Below are positions 1 through 5,746 of a DNA stretch of 5,746 bases, piece after piece. The stretch spans positions 1 through 5,746 of the forward strand of contig CALCIC010000684.1 of NCBI GenBank assembly GCA_937907405.1, in the 5' to 3' direction. Under the pieces are notes generated by a model, which saw only the letters and a program-made list of their open reading frames with translations, did not search any database and was not told where the DNA came from. The translations under genes and the position numbers were made by a program. The DNA is from an uncultured Isosphaeraceae bacterium. GTDB lineage: Bacteria; Planctomycetota; Planctomycetia; Isosphaerales; Isosphaeraceae. Positions within the stretch are counted from its first letter, which is position 1; every line of letters begins with the position of its first letter.

Positions 1-1
1 G

Positions 2-364
2 GCTCTGTCGCGGGGCCGCCCCTGCGTCTCGGTCCGGGGCGAGTTGATCCCGATGATCTCGCTGCGGTCGCTGTTCGGTGTTGACGGCCCCGCGCCACCG
101 CGCGAGGAATTGCTCCTGACCCGACATTCGGGGCAACGGATCGGGGTGGCCGTCGACCGCCTGGTCGGCCGCGTCCAGGCGGTCATCCAGTCGCTCGGCG
201 AGGGCATGCACGGGCTGGGGCGTTTTTCGGGCGCGACCATCCTCGGCGACGGCTCGGTCTCCCTGATCCTCGACCTGTCGGCGCTGGTCTCCGAATCGCG
301 AATCGCTGAACACGGCTTACGTAACACGCCCTCGGCCGGCGTGAGGGCGGAGAGTTTCCGATGA
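2..364 (+). CDS. cheA: Chemotaxis histidine kinase CheA, C-terminal fragment (P5 domain), 5' truncated
   Basis: This is the last 120 codons of a CheA kinase. The frame is open from base 2 to the TGA at 362-364, and the rest of the gene lies before the window. CheA autophosphorylates and passes phosphate to response regulators; the C-terminal P5 domain is CheW-like and docks CheW and receptors at the inner membrane. Visible P5 features are VRGELIPMISLRSLFG at the left edge, a GQRIGVAVDRLVGRVQAVIQSL strand pattern split by the usual turn, and the diagnostic GATILGDGSVSLILDL ending. The GATILGDG block separates CheA from a stand-alone CheW. About 25 unconserved residues follow. An internal TTG at 44 could be called as a start, but homology continues upstream of it, so it is not the true start. 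The stop overlaps the next gene's ATG (ATGA), suggesting translational coupling. The phosphotransfer, dimerisation and ATP-binding domains cannot be assessed. Confidence 0.93.
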   Translation, partial: ALSRGRPCVSVRGELIPMISLRSLFGVDGPAPPREELLLTRHSGQRIGVAVDRLVGRVQAVIQSLGEGMHGLGRFSGATILGDGSVSLILDLSALVSESRIAEHGLRNTPSAGVRAESFR

Positions 365-2223
365 GAATGTCGCTTGGCACGAAAGTCGCGATGGCGCTGG
401 TGGCGTTCGGCTTGATCCCCGCGAGCATCGTGGCCCTGGCCACGTACTGGGCGGCCGACTCGTTCAAGGAGAAGCAGGACGTGATCCTGCGGATGGCCGC
501 CTCCACCATCAGCGACCGAATCCAGATCGAGGCCCTGAAGATCGGGCGAGACGACGCCCCCCGCGAAGCCGACGCCGCCAAGCCCGCCGCCGCGCCCCGC
601 CGGATCTTCGACGAGGAGGGGAAACAGACCATTCGCAGCGAGATCGCCAACATCATCACCTCGCGGTTCAGGCTCAGCGGCGTCCAGGTGTACGTGGTGG
701 CCTCCCCCGACGAGGTGTTGGTCCAGCTCACCGGCGGCGGCACCTTCGAGGCCGTTCCCCAGTCCAACGCGCGCTACAACGACATCGTCAGCACCGCCAT
801 GACCAATTTCGGCACCAGGGCGCTTCCGGCGGTCAAGAACGGCGACAAGTACATCGAGCCCGAGCTGGTCGGCTACGCGCCGATCCGGCTCCCCGCGGAG
901 GGGGCCGGCGCCAACAGAAACGGGCACGTGGTCCTTGTGGTCCAGCCGCAATCGGAAGCCTACGAGACCATTTACACGACCCAGACCCGCATCGTCGGGT
1001 TGCTGACGCTCTGCGCGCTGCTGACCTCGATCTTCGGCTGGCTGTTCGGCCGCTGGTTCATCCGCCGGCCGCTCCTGGAGATCATCAACGTCACCGAAGA
1101 CCTCCACGAGGGGCATCTGTACAATCGCACGAACCTGGTCCGGTCCGACGAGATCGGCGCCCTGGCGAATCTGACAGACGCGGTGACCGCCAAGCTTTCG
1201 GAGGTCATCAGCAAGATCCGCAACATGACCTCGTCGGTGTCGACGGCCAGCAACGAGCTGAACTCCAGCGCCCAGCAACTGGCGCAGGGGGCTCATGAGC
1301 AGGCCGCGACCCTTCAAGAGATCGCCAGCAGCCTGCAATCGGTCGACAGCTCGGTGGCCCGTAACGCCCAGCACGCCCGCGACACCGCCCGGACCGCCAA
1401 CGAGGCGAGCGCCCAGGCGGGCCGGGGGGGCGAAGCCGTCCACGAGACCGTCACCGCGATGCGCGAGATCACCCAGAAGATCCTGGTCGTGGAAGACATC
1501 GCCTACCAGACCAACCTGCTGGCCCTCAACGCGGCGATCGAGGCCGCCCGGGCGGGGACGCATGGCAAGGGTTTCGCGGTCGTCGCCGGCGAGGTCCGCA
1601 AGCTCGCCGAACGGAGCCAGGCCGCAGCCCAGCAGATCAGCGACCTGGCGAAGAAAAGCGTGGCGGTCGCCGAGAACGCCGGCCAGCTCCTCGAGCGCAC
1701 CGTCCCCATGATCCGCGACACGTCCGACCTGATCTCGGAGATCGCGGCGGCGAGCCAGGAGCAGATGCAGGCGATCCGCGAGATCAACGTCGGCGTCACC
1801 CAGCTTGAGGAGGTGGTGCAGCAGAACGCCGCGGCCAGCCACCAGCTTGCGGCGACCTCGAACGACCTGGCGTCGCAGTCGACCAGCCTCCAGCGGGAAG
1901 TCGACTTCTTTCATCTGGACTCGTCCGGGGACGGCTTCCACGGCCCGCCGCCCCCGCCGCCGCCGCGACCGTTGAAGAGCGCGTCACGGGCGCGCCCCGG
2001 CCTCCCGTCCCGCCAGACGCACGCCCGAAGCTCGGCGCACCACGCGCCGGACGCGGGCGCGCACCACTCCGGCGGCAACTCCGCGCCGGGGCTGGGCTCG
2101 CCCGGCCCGGCTCAGGGGGGGGCGGCACCTTCGCAGTCGTCCCAGCCCGGCGCCGCCCCTCCGCTACGCGGAGGCGTGGTGGTTAACCTTGACGACGACG
2201 ACAATTTCGAGCGATTCTCATAG
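361..2223 (+). CDS. mcp: Methyl-accepting chemotaxis protein with C-terminal NFERF tether
   Basis: A 620-residue transmembrane chemoreceptor. TM1 is about residues 8-31 and TM2 about 211-234. They flank a 180-residue extracytoplasmic sensor region of unknown ligand; its end (VGYAPI, then VVLVVQPQSEAYE) suggests a Cache/PAS-like fold, which is only an inference. A HAMP domain (about 231-285) has the conserved Pro237 and DEIG263-266. The cytoplasmic coiled-coil hairpin spans about 285-517, with the tip DIAYQTNLLALNAAIEAARAG (379-399) that binds CheA and CheW. A consensus methylation site AATLQEIASS lies at 315-324, and a second likely site is around Glu467. Against E. coli Tsr (from memory) each arm lacks seven residues, pointing to the 34H class. 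After 517 comes a Pro/Gly/Ser/His-rich linker with eight consecutive prolines, then an acidic stretch and NFERF (615-619), a CheR-tether-like pentapeptide. GGAGAG at 349-354 supports ATG 361; ATG 367 is an alternative. Confidence 0.96.
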   Translation: MRMSLGTKVAMALVAFGLIPASIVALATYWAADSFKEKQDVILRMAASTISDRIQIEALKIGRDDAPREADAAKPAAAPRRIFDEEGKQTIRSEIANIITSRFRLSGVQVYVVASPDEVLVQLTGGGTFEAVPQSNARYNDIVSTAMTNFGTRALPAVKNGDKYIEPELVGYAPIRLPAEGAGANRNGHVVLVVQPQSEAYETIYTTQTRIVGLLTLCALLTSIFGWLFGRWFIRRPLLEIINVTEDLHEGHLYNRTNLVRSDEIGALANLTDAVTAKLSEVISKIRNMTSSVSTASNELNSSAQQLAQGAHEQAATLQEIASSLQSVDSSVARNAQHARDTARTANEASAQAGRGGEAVHETVTAMREITQKILVVEDIAYQTNLLALNAAIEAARAGTHGKGFAVVAGEVRKLAERSQAAAQQISDLAKKSVAVAENAGQLLERTVPMIRDTSDLISEIAAASQEQMQAIREINVGVTQLEEVVQQNAAASHQLAATSNDLASQSTSLQREVDFFHLDSSGDGFHGPPPPPPPRPLKSASRARPGLPSRQTHARSSAHHAPDAGAHHSGGNSAPGLGSPGPAQGGAAPSQSSQPGAAPPLRGGVVVNLDDDDNFERFS

Positions 2224-2241
2224 GATGCACCCGCGCGCCGC

Positions 2242-2259
2242 GTCGTCGGATCCGACGAC
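2242..2259. repeat. 18-bp perfect palindrome between the MCP gene and cheW
   Basis: GTCGTCGGATCCGACGAC equals its own reverse complement over all 18 bases. It lies 18 bp after the MCP stop codon and 50 bp before the cheW start, in the only sizeable gap of the operon. As RNA it could form a 7-bp stem with a GATC loop. No T run follows, so it is not a standard intrinsic terminator. Possible roles are an RNA processing or stability element, a partial attenuator, or a site for a dimeric regulator. The palindrome is seen directly; any function is inference. Confidence 0.5.
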
Positions 2260-2309
2260 CGAACCCGCCGCAGGACTGCCGCGTTGCTCCCCGCGTAAAG
2301 GACTGGCCG

Positions 2310-2816
2310 ATGGTTGATTTGGTCATCGACGCCGCAACCGACTCGAACCGGGACGGGGCTCAATCGTTCGTCGTGTTCCGGCTGGGGGGCGAGGGCTATG
2401 CGCTTGAGGTGATGCGGGTCCAGGAAGTGCTGGACGTCCTGTCGATGACCGAGGTTCCCGGGGCGTCGCGGTGCCTGCTGGGGGTGATCAATCTTCGCGG
2501 CCACGTCGTGCCGGTGTATGATCTTCGTATCCCCTTCGGCCTGCCGGTCGACCCCAAGCCGTCGCGGGCGCCCAGCGTCCTGATCGTGGAGACCGAGGAA
2601 GGGAACGACGCGGAAATCACGGGGTTGCTGGTCGACCGGGTGTCCGACGTCCTGGAATTCTCGCCCGACGAGGTGCAACCGTCGCCCCAGTTGGGACTTG
2701 GGAAGACGACGCCGTTCGTGCGGGGGCTGATCCGTCACCAGGAGGCCTTCCTTCTCGTATTGGACGTGGACCGGGTGTTCTCGGCCTTGGCTTCGATAAA
2801 CGGCGAGGGAGCTTAA
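2310..2816 (+). CDS. cheW: Chemotaxis scaffold protein CheW
   Basis: A 168-residue, single-domain CheW, the cytoplasmic coupling protein that joins the receptor hairpin tip to the CheA P5 domain. The whole domain is visible: FVVFRLGGEGYALEVMRVQEVL at about 20-41 starts the first barrel; LLGVINLRGHVVPVYDLR (56-73) is the family signature, with NLRG matching the motif whose arginine is needed for CheA/receptor contact in E. coli; GLLVDRVSDVLEF (105-117) and FVRGLIRHQEAFLLVLDVDRVF (136-157) complete the second barrel. Length matches the family, with a short unconserved N-terminus. The ATG at 2310 is supported by AAAGGA at 2297-2302, 7 nt upstream. It sits 86 bp after the MCP gene and 1 nt before cheR, so it is cotranscribed at least with cheR. 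It has no receiver domain, which rules out CheV. Confidence 0.96.
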   Translation: MVDLVIDAATDSNRDGAQSFVVFRLGGEGYALEVMRVQEVLDVLSMTEVPGASRCLLGVINLRGHVVPVYDLRIPFGLPVDPKPSRAPSVLIVETEEGNDAEITGLLVDRVSDVLEFSPDEVQPSPQLGLGKTTPFVRGLIRHQEAFLLVLDVDRVFSALASINGEGA

Positions 2817-2817
2817 C

Positions 2818-3648
2818 GTGGACCCCGAGCCATGGTCGGAGAAAGATTTCAGCTCCATCGTCGTATTTCTGCGCAACCCGATCGGGATCTCGTTGGAGAT
2901 GCACCGGATGGGCCTGCTGCAGGCCCGCCTGCGGTCGCGGCTTCAGGGGAAGGGCATCGGCAGCTTCGCTCAGTTTCACGACCAGGTGCTCAAACCCGAC
3001 CCGACCGGCTGGGGCACGCAGCTCCTGATCGACCTGAGCACCGTCAACCACACCTCGTTCTTCCGCGAGCCGGCCCACTTCACGTTCCTGATCGAGCAGG
3101 TTTCCGGCTGGCTGCGGGAGTCTCCCACGAGCCCGGTCCGGATCTGGTCGGCGGGCTGCTCGTCGGGCCAGGAGCCGTACAGCATGGCGATGGCCCTGGC
3201 CGAAGCGTTGCCCCACCACGGCCTCTCCAAGGTGGAGATCTGGGGGAGCGATCTCTCGCTTGAGATGCTCAAGGTCGCCGCCGGGGCGATCTACACCAGC
3301 CGCGACGTCCAGGGGGTCTCGCCGGCGCGGCTGCGCCGCTTCTTCCTCCTGGGAAAGGGACCGCGCGAGGGGTCGTTTCGGATCGTGCCGGAGGTCCGCG
3401 ACCTCGTCAAGTTCCGCCACCTCGACCTGCGGAACACGATCTGGCCGGTGCCCGCCGACTTCCATGTGATCTTCTGCCGCAACGTTTCGATCTATTTTTC
3501 GGACGAAGAACGGCTGGCGCTGCTCGACCGGCTGGCGCTCCACCTGCGGCCCGGCGGCTGGCTGGTGATGGGCAACGGCGAGATCCTGCCGTACGTCCCC
3601 TCGAAGCTCCGCAAGCACTCCCCGTCGATCTTTCAGAAGGAGGGTTGA
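2818..3648 (+). CDS. cheR: Chemotaxis protein methyltransferase CheR
   Basis: A 276-residue enzyme that transfers methyl groups from S-adenosylmethionine to receptor glutamates, opposing CheB during adaptation. The N-terminal helical domain covers about 1-85 and ends in VNHTSFFREP (76-85). The SAM-binding Rossmann domain has IWSAGCSSGQEPYS (109-122), GSDLS (143-147) and FCRNVSIYF (219-227). The beta-subdomain contains GKGPREG (179-185), like the glycine-containing loop of E. coli CheR (GTGPHEG from memory), a type linked to pentapeptide-dependent enzymes. This fits the NFERF tail on the neighbouring MCP. One oddity is that the C-terminal motif usually read as GHSE is GNGE here (252-255). The GTG start at 2818 is supported by GAGGGAG at 2805-2811, 6 nt upstream, and begins 1 nt after the cheW stop, suggesting coupling. 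Its stop is in the same frame as cheB. Confidence 0.95.
   Translation: MDPEPWSEKDFSSIVVFLRNPIGISLEMHRMGLLQARLRSRLQGKGIGSFAQFHDQVLKPDPTGWGTQLLIDLSTVNHTSFFREPAHFTFLIEQVSGWLRESPTSPVRIWSAGCSSGQEPYSMAMALAEALPHHGLSKVEIWGSDLSLEMLKVAAGAIYTSRDVQGVSPARLRRFFLLGKGPREGSFRIVPEVRDLVKFRHLDLRNTIWPVPADFHVIFCRNVSIYFSDEERLALLDRLALHLRPGGWLVMGNGEILPYVPSKLRKHSPSIFQKEG
3637..3643 (+). promoter_or_regulatory. Ribosome binding site of cheB inside the end of cheR
   Basis: AAGGAGG is a near-perfect Shine-Dalgarno sequence, 11 nt before the cheB ATG at 3655 and overlapping the last codons of cheR. It supports that ATG as the start, even though the receiver domain begins only about 18 residues later and the first residues are a proline-rich extension. 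It also shows that cheB is initiated independently rather than read as a fusion with cheR. Confidence 0.75.
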
Positions 3649-3654
3649 TCGCCC

Positions 3655-4785
3655 ATGGCGCTGCGCGACCGCTCCACTCCCCCTTCCCCGGCCCCCCCGC
3701 CGCCGTCGATCGAGGTGATGGTGGTCGACGACAGCGCCGTCATCCGGCAACGGTTGAAGTCGATCATCGAGTCGGACCATCGGTTTCGGGTGACGCTGGC
3801 GGCCGACCCGTACGAGGCGGTGGCGATGCTCAGCAAGTCGGTGCCGGGGGTGATCGTCCTCGACGTCGAGATGCCCCGGATGGACGGGCTGACCTTCCTG
3901 CGGAAGTTGATGCGGCAGCACCCGATGCCCGTCGTGCTTTGCACCTCGGTCGCCGATCGGGCCGTCACGGCGCTTGAGATGGGCGCCATCGAGGTCATCG
4001 CCAAGCCCAACTGGCTGGACGCGGCCCGGCTCGCGGAATGGTCGGTAAGCTTCCTGGAAAGCATCCGCAACGCGGCCCGGGCCGGCCGCCTGCCGTTCCG
4101 CGAGGACCGCGCCGGCGGCCCCGAATCCCGGCACAGCGCCGACGTGATCCTGCCGCCGGCGCCCTACTCGCCGCGCGGCGCCTCGACGACCGAACCGCTG
4201 GTGGTCGTCGGCGTGAGCACCGGGGGCGTGCAGGCGATCCAGCAACTCCTGTCCGGCTTCCCCGTGAACGCGCCGGGGTTGGTCATCGTCCAGCACATGC
4301 CGGCCGACTTCACCGGGGCGTTCGCCGACCGGCTCGACAAGGACTCCCGGATCAAGCTCCCCGTCTCCGAGGCCCGCCACCACGACCCGGTGCGCGCCGG
4401 ACGCGTCCTGATCATCCCCGGCGGCACCCATGGGCTGGTCAAGCGGGTGGGGTCGGGCTACCGCGTCGAGCTTCAGGACGGCCCCCCCGTCTGCCTGCAT
4501 CGGCCCAGCGTCGAGGTCCTGTTCCGATCGGCCGCCCAGGCCGCGGGCCCGCTGGCCGCCGGCGTCATCATGACCGGGATGGGAGACGACGGCGCGGGGG
4601 GGCTGCTTGAAATGCGCGAGGCCGGCGCGCTGACGATCGCCCAGAACGAGGCGTCGTGCGTCGTCTTCGGCATGCCCCGCGAGGCCATCCGCCGGGGCGC
4701 CGCCAAGTACGTCGTGGGCCTCGACGCGATCCCCAGCGCCATCATGGCCTGGGTCGCCAACCCCGACGCCGGGACCTGGCATTGA
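3655..4785 (+). CDS. cheB: Protein-glutamate methylesterase/deamidase CheB
   Basis: A 376-residue two-domain response regulator. When phosphorylated by CheA it removes receptor methyl groups (and can deamidate glutamines), resetting sensitivity. The receiver domain (about 19-135) has acidic residues Asp25/Asp26, phosphoacceptor Asp70 in VIVLDVEMPRMDGLTFL, Thr97 and Lys117 (AKPN). A linker of about 40 residues leads to the esterase domain (about 180-370), with the catalytic set Ser188 in GVSTGG, His214 in IVQHMP and the aspartate of GMGDDGAGG (Asp312, with Asp311 next to it). All expected active-site residues are present, so the enzyme looks functional. The first 18 residues are a Pro/Ser-rich extension. 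The ATG at 3655 has a strong ribosome binding site. An in-frame TGA precedes it by two codons; that stop is the end of cheR. It is the last gene of the operon, followed by a probable terminator. Confidence 0.97.
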   Translation: MALRDRSTPPSPAPPPPSIEVMVVDDSAVIRQRLKSIIESDHRFRVTLAADPYEAVAMLSKSVPGVIVLDVEMPRMDGLTFLRKLMRQHPMPVVLCTSVADRAVTALEMGAIEVIAKPNWLDAARLAEWSVSFLESIRNAARAGRLPFREDRAGGPESRHSADVILPPAPYSPRGASTTEPLVVVGVSTGGVQAIQQLLSGFPVNAPGLVIVQHMPADFTGAFADRLDKDSRIKLPVSEARHHDPVRAGRVLIIPGGTHGLVKRVGSGYRVELQDGPPVCLHRPSVEVLFRSAAQAAGPLAAGVIMTGMGDDGAGGLLEMREAGALTIAQNEASCVVFGMPREAIRRGAAKYVVGLDAIPSAIMAWVANPDAGTWH

Positions 4786-4830
4786 GCCAGGCGGGATGAG
4801 ACGAGGTGAAGTGGAGTGAAGTACGGCGAG

Positions 4831-4850
4831 GGCGTGGCGTGGCGTGGCGG
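4831..4850 (+). repeat. Short pentamer tandem repeat (GGCGT x3, GGCGG)
   Basis: Three exact GGCGT copies and one GGCGG variant stand in a row in the spacer between cheB and the convergent DUF1559 gene. Just upstream, at 4803-4821, GAGGTGAAGTGGAGTGAAGT-like bases are also loosely repeated. The array is too short to call a functional element and may be drift in non-coding, G-rich DNA. Confidence 0.4.
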
Positions 4851-4857
4851 ACCACGA

Positions 4858-4894
4858 GGCGGCGCCGAGCCTTGAGACGCGGCGCCGCCGTTTT
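4858..4894 (+). terminator. Probable intrinsic terminator after cheB, between convergent genes
   Basis: Perfect 10-bp arms GGCGGCGCCG (4858-4867) and CGGCGCCGCC (4880-4889) enclose a 12-nt loop and are followed on the plus strand by GTTTT (4890-4894). The position, 72 bp after the cheB stop and directly before the stop of the opposing gene, fits the end of the che operon. On the minus strand the same hairpin is followed by TCGTGG, not a T run, so it is a weaker terminator for the DUF1559 gene. The T run is short even for the plus strand. The rest of 4786-4897 shows no gene. Confidence 0.6.
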
Positions 4895-4897
4895 GGA

Positions 4898-5698
4898 TCA
4901 GTACGAATCGGAGCTGAGGACTTCGCCCCCGGCCACCGTATTCAACGCCAGCCAGGTCGGCATGGAGATGTTGTTCTTGAGGAACCGCACCGAGCCGTCG
5001 CCGAACAGGCTGTTGACGCCGCCCGAGTGATGGCTCCGCGCCCCGGCGTACGCCCCCTTGTCGCCCGATCCCTGAAGGCAGGGCAACCCTTGCGCCGGCT
5101 CTGTGATGCAGAACCCGCCCTGCAGGTAATCCATGTTGACGCCCGCGTTGTAGTAGTCGAGCTTCCCATTCGGGGGGATCCGCGAGATGAACGAGCAACC
5201 GCCGGGGATGGTCACCCACATCATCCCTCGGATGTCGTTCGTCGCGCCCTGGAGGATCTCCGCCATGGCGACCGTGTTGCTGGTGCCGTCGATCATCGAG
5301 CTGATCGATTGCGTATCGAACCCGAAAGCCGATTGCATGAACACCGGAAGGGTGCCGGTGGCCGGATTGATCCCGGTGGCAGTGGCCAGCTTCTGGCCCC
5401 ATGAGATGTTGCCCCAGCTCGCGGCGTAATTCCCCTTGCTGAAGAGCGGCCCGCTGAGGGCCCCCCCCGCATACGCCGTCGTGACCTGAAACTGGTTCTG
5501 GCGGTCGCTGGGACACTGCAACGTGGCGACCCTCGAAATGGCCACCGTGCTGTTGGCAAACAGACCCAGGGGCAGTGGAGCCACCGGGCCCTCCGCCCCC
5601 AGCGCGTAATTGTAGCTGTTGGCCAGGGTCCCTTGCTCGAACTGGGGAAGCATCAGGACGAACCAGGGCGTGGCCTGACAACTGCTGAGGACGTTCGT
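4898..5698 (-). CDS. DUF1559 (H-X9-DG) pseudopilin-like protein, N-terminus missing at contig end
   Basis: The C-terminal 266 residues of a DUF1559 family protein (Pfam also calls it SBP_bac_10). The family is abundant in Planctomycetes and usually begins with a type IV prepilin-like signal and one membrane helix; its biochemical role is unknown. Family landmarks, numbered from the first genomic codon, are FVLMLPQFEQ (13-22), LQCPSD (60-65), KGNYAASWG (88-96), MIDGTSNTVAMAEIL (135-149) and the C-terminal RSHHSGGVNSLFGDGSVRF (221-239) with the H-X9-DG spacing intact. It ends in GGEVLSSDSY before TGA. The prepilin N-terminus, probably some 70-100 residues, lies beyond the contig. A GTG at 5711-5713 keeps the frame open, but that codon and the next four are adapter sequence, so it is not a real start. 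The gene converges on cheB, so it is not part of the che operon; the link to chemotaxis is probably positional only. Confidence 0.93.
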   Translation of the reverse strand, partial: TNVLSSCQATPWFVLMLPQFEQGTLANSYNYALGAEGPVAPLPLGLFANSTVAISRVATLQCPSDRQNQFQVTTAYAGGALSGPLFSKGNYAASWGNISWGQKLATATGINPATGTLPVFMQSAFGFDTQSISSMIDGTSNTVAMAEILQGATNDIRGMMWVTIPGGCSFISRIPPNGKLDYYNAGVNMDYLQGGFCITEPAQGLPCLQGSGDKGAYAGARSHHSGGVNSLFGDGSVRFLKNNISMPTWLALNTVAGGEVLSSDSY

Positions 5699-5746
5699 AG
5701 ATCGGAAGAGCACACGTCTGAACTCCAGTCACCTTGTAATCTCGTA
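5699..5746 (+). other. Illumina TruSeq index adapter left on the contig end (not genomic)
   Basis: The last 48 bases match the TruSeq index adapter read-through. AGATCGGAAGAGC opens it at 5699, the constant part runs to the CAC at 5730-5732, the hexamer CTTGTA (TruSeq index 12) fills 5733-5738, and ATCTCGTA starts the P7 segment. The genomic sequence stops at about 5698; the boundary may shift by a base because of chance matches. On the minus strand this tract encodes the artefact peptides MLFRS and MTGVQTCALPI in two frames. Confidence 0.98.

Noticed and set aside
44..364. Small stand-alone CheW-like gene starting at TTG 44
   Set aside because: CheA-type sequence continues in frame to the window edge, and the GATILGDG ending is typical of CheA, so this is a truncated cheA.
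2158..2174. Inverted repeat CCTCCGC-TAC-GCGGAGG in the MCP tail
   Set aside because: It lies within coding sequence encoding the Pro/Gly linker, has a 3-nt loop and no T run, and short GC-rich repeats like this arise often by chance.
2112..2876. 254-codon minus-strand frame over cheW
   Set aside because: It is the shadow of cheW and the MCP tail, with no recognisable domain of its own.
2617..4782. 721-codon open frame on the minus strand across cheR and cheB
   Set aside because: It is antisense to two clear chemotaxis genes with intact catalytic motifs, and its translation is Arg/Asp/His/Gly-rich with no domain. Long open antisense frames are expected in high-GC DNA.
4844..5404. 186-codon plus-strand frame opposite the DUF1559 gene
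   Set aside because: It is antisense to a gene with strong family motifs and overlaps the terminator; its composition is typical of a shadow frame.
4898..5698. DUF1559 protein as a new component of the chemosensory operon
   Set aside because: It is on the opposite strand, separated by a terminator-like hairpin, and the family occurs in many copies across planctomycete genomes, so the neighbourhood is most likely coincidental.
4473..5732. 419-codon minus-strand frame starting MTGVQTCALPI
   Set aside because: Its start is inside the adapter, and it reads the DUF1559 gene and the end of cheB in wrong frames. The opening peptide is a known adapter artefact.

Overview
The window is a contig end from a high-GC bacterium, most likely a planctomycete; Isosphaeraceae-like is a guess. 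The lineage call rests on the last gene, a DUF1559 protein with the H-X9-DG motif, a family greatly expanded in Planctomycetes. GC-rich third codon positions throughout agree with this. Codon use and gene density look uniform, and I see no sign of mobile DNA, RNA genes or CRISPR.

Positions 1-4785 are a tightly packed plus-strand chemosensory operon. It runs from the 3' end of cheA (P5 regulatory domain only) to a transmembrane methyl-accepting chemotaxis protein (MCP), then cheW, cheR and cheB. cheA and the MCP gene overlap by 4 bp (ATGA), cheW and cheR are 1 nt apart, and cheR and cheB are 6 nt apart in the same reading frame. The one larger gap, 86 bp between the MCP gene and cheW, contains a perfect 18-bp palindrome. 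Together the genes encode a receptor array (MCP-CheW-CheA) and its adaptation enzymes (CheR methylates, CheB demethylates). The MCP ends in a long Pro/Gly/Ser-rich linker plus an NFERF pentapeptide, which probably tethers CheR and/or CheB. No cheY or cheD is in the window.

Positions 4786-4897 are a convergent intergenic spacer with a GC-rich hairpin and short T run, a probable terminator for the che operon. Positions 4898-5698, on the minus strand, are the C-terminal part of the DUF1559 gene, whose pilin-like N-terminus lies beyond the contig end.

Positions 5699-5746 are not genomic. They are an Illumina TruSeq index adapter including the hexamer CTTGTA, left on the contig end. Any protein predicted across this junction has an artificial N-terminus. 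I found no convincing undescribed system: this is a recognisable chemotaxis operon with a few details worth checking.
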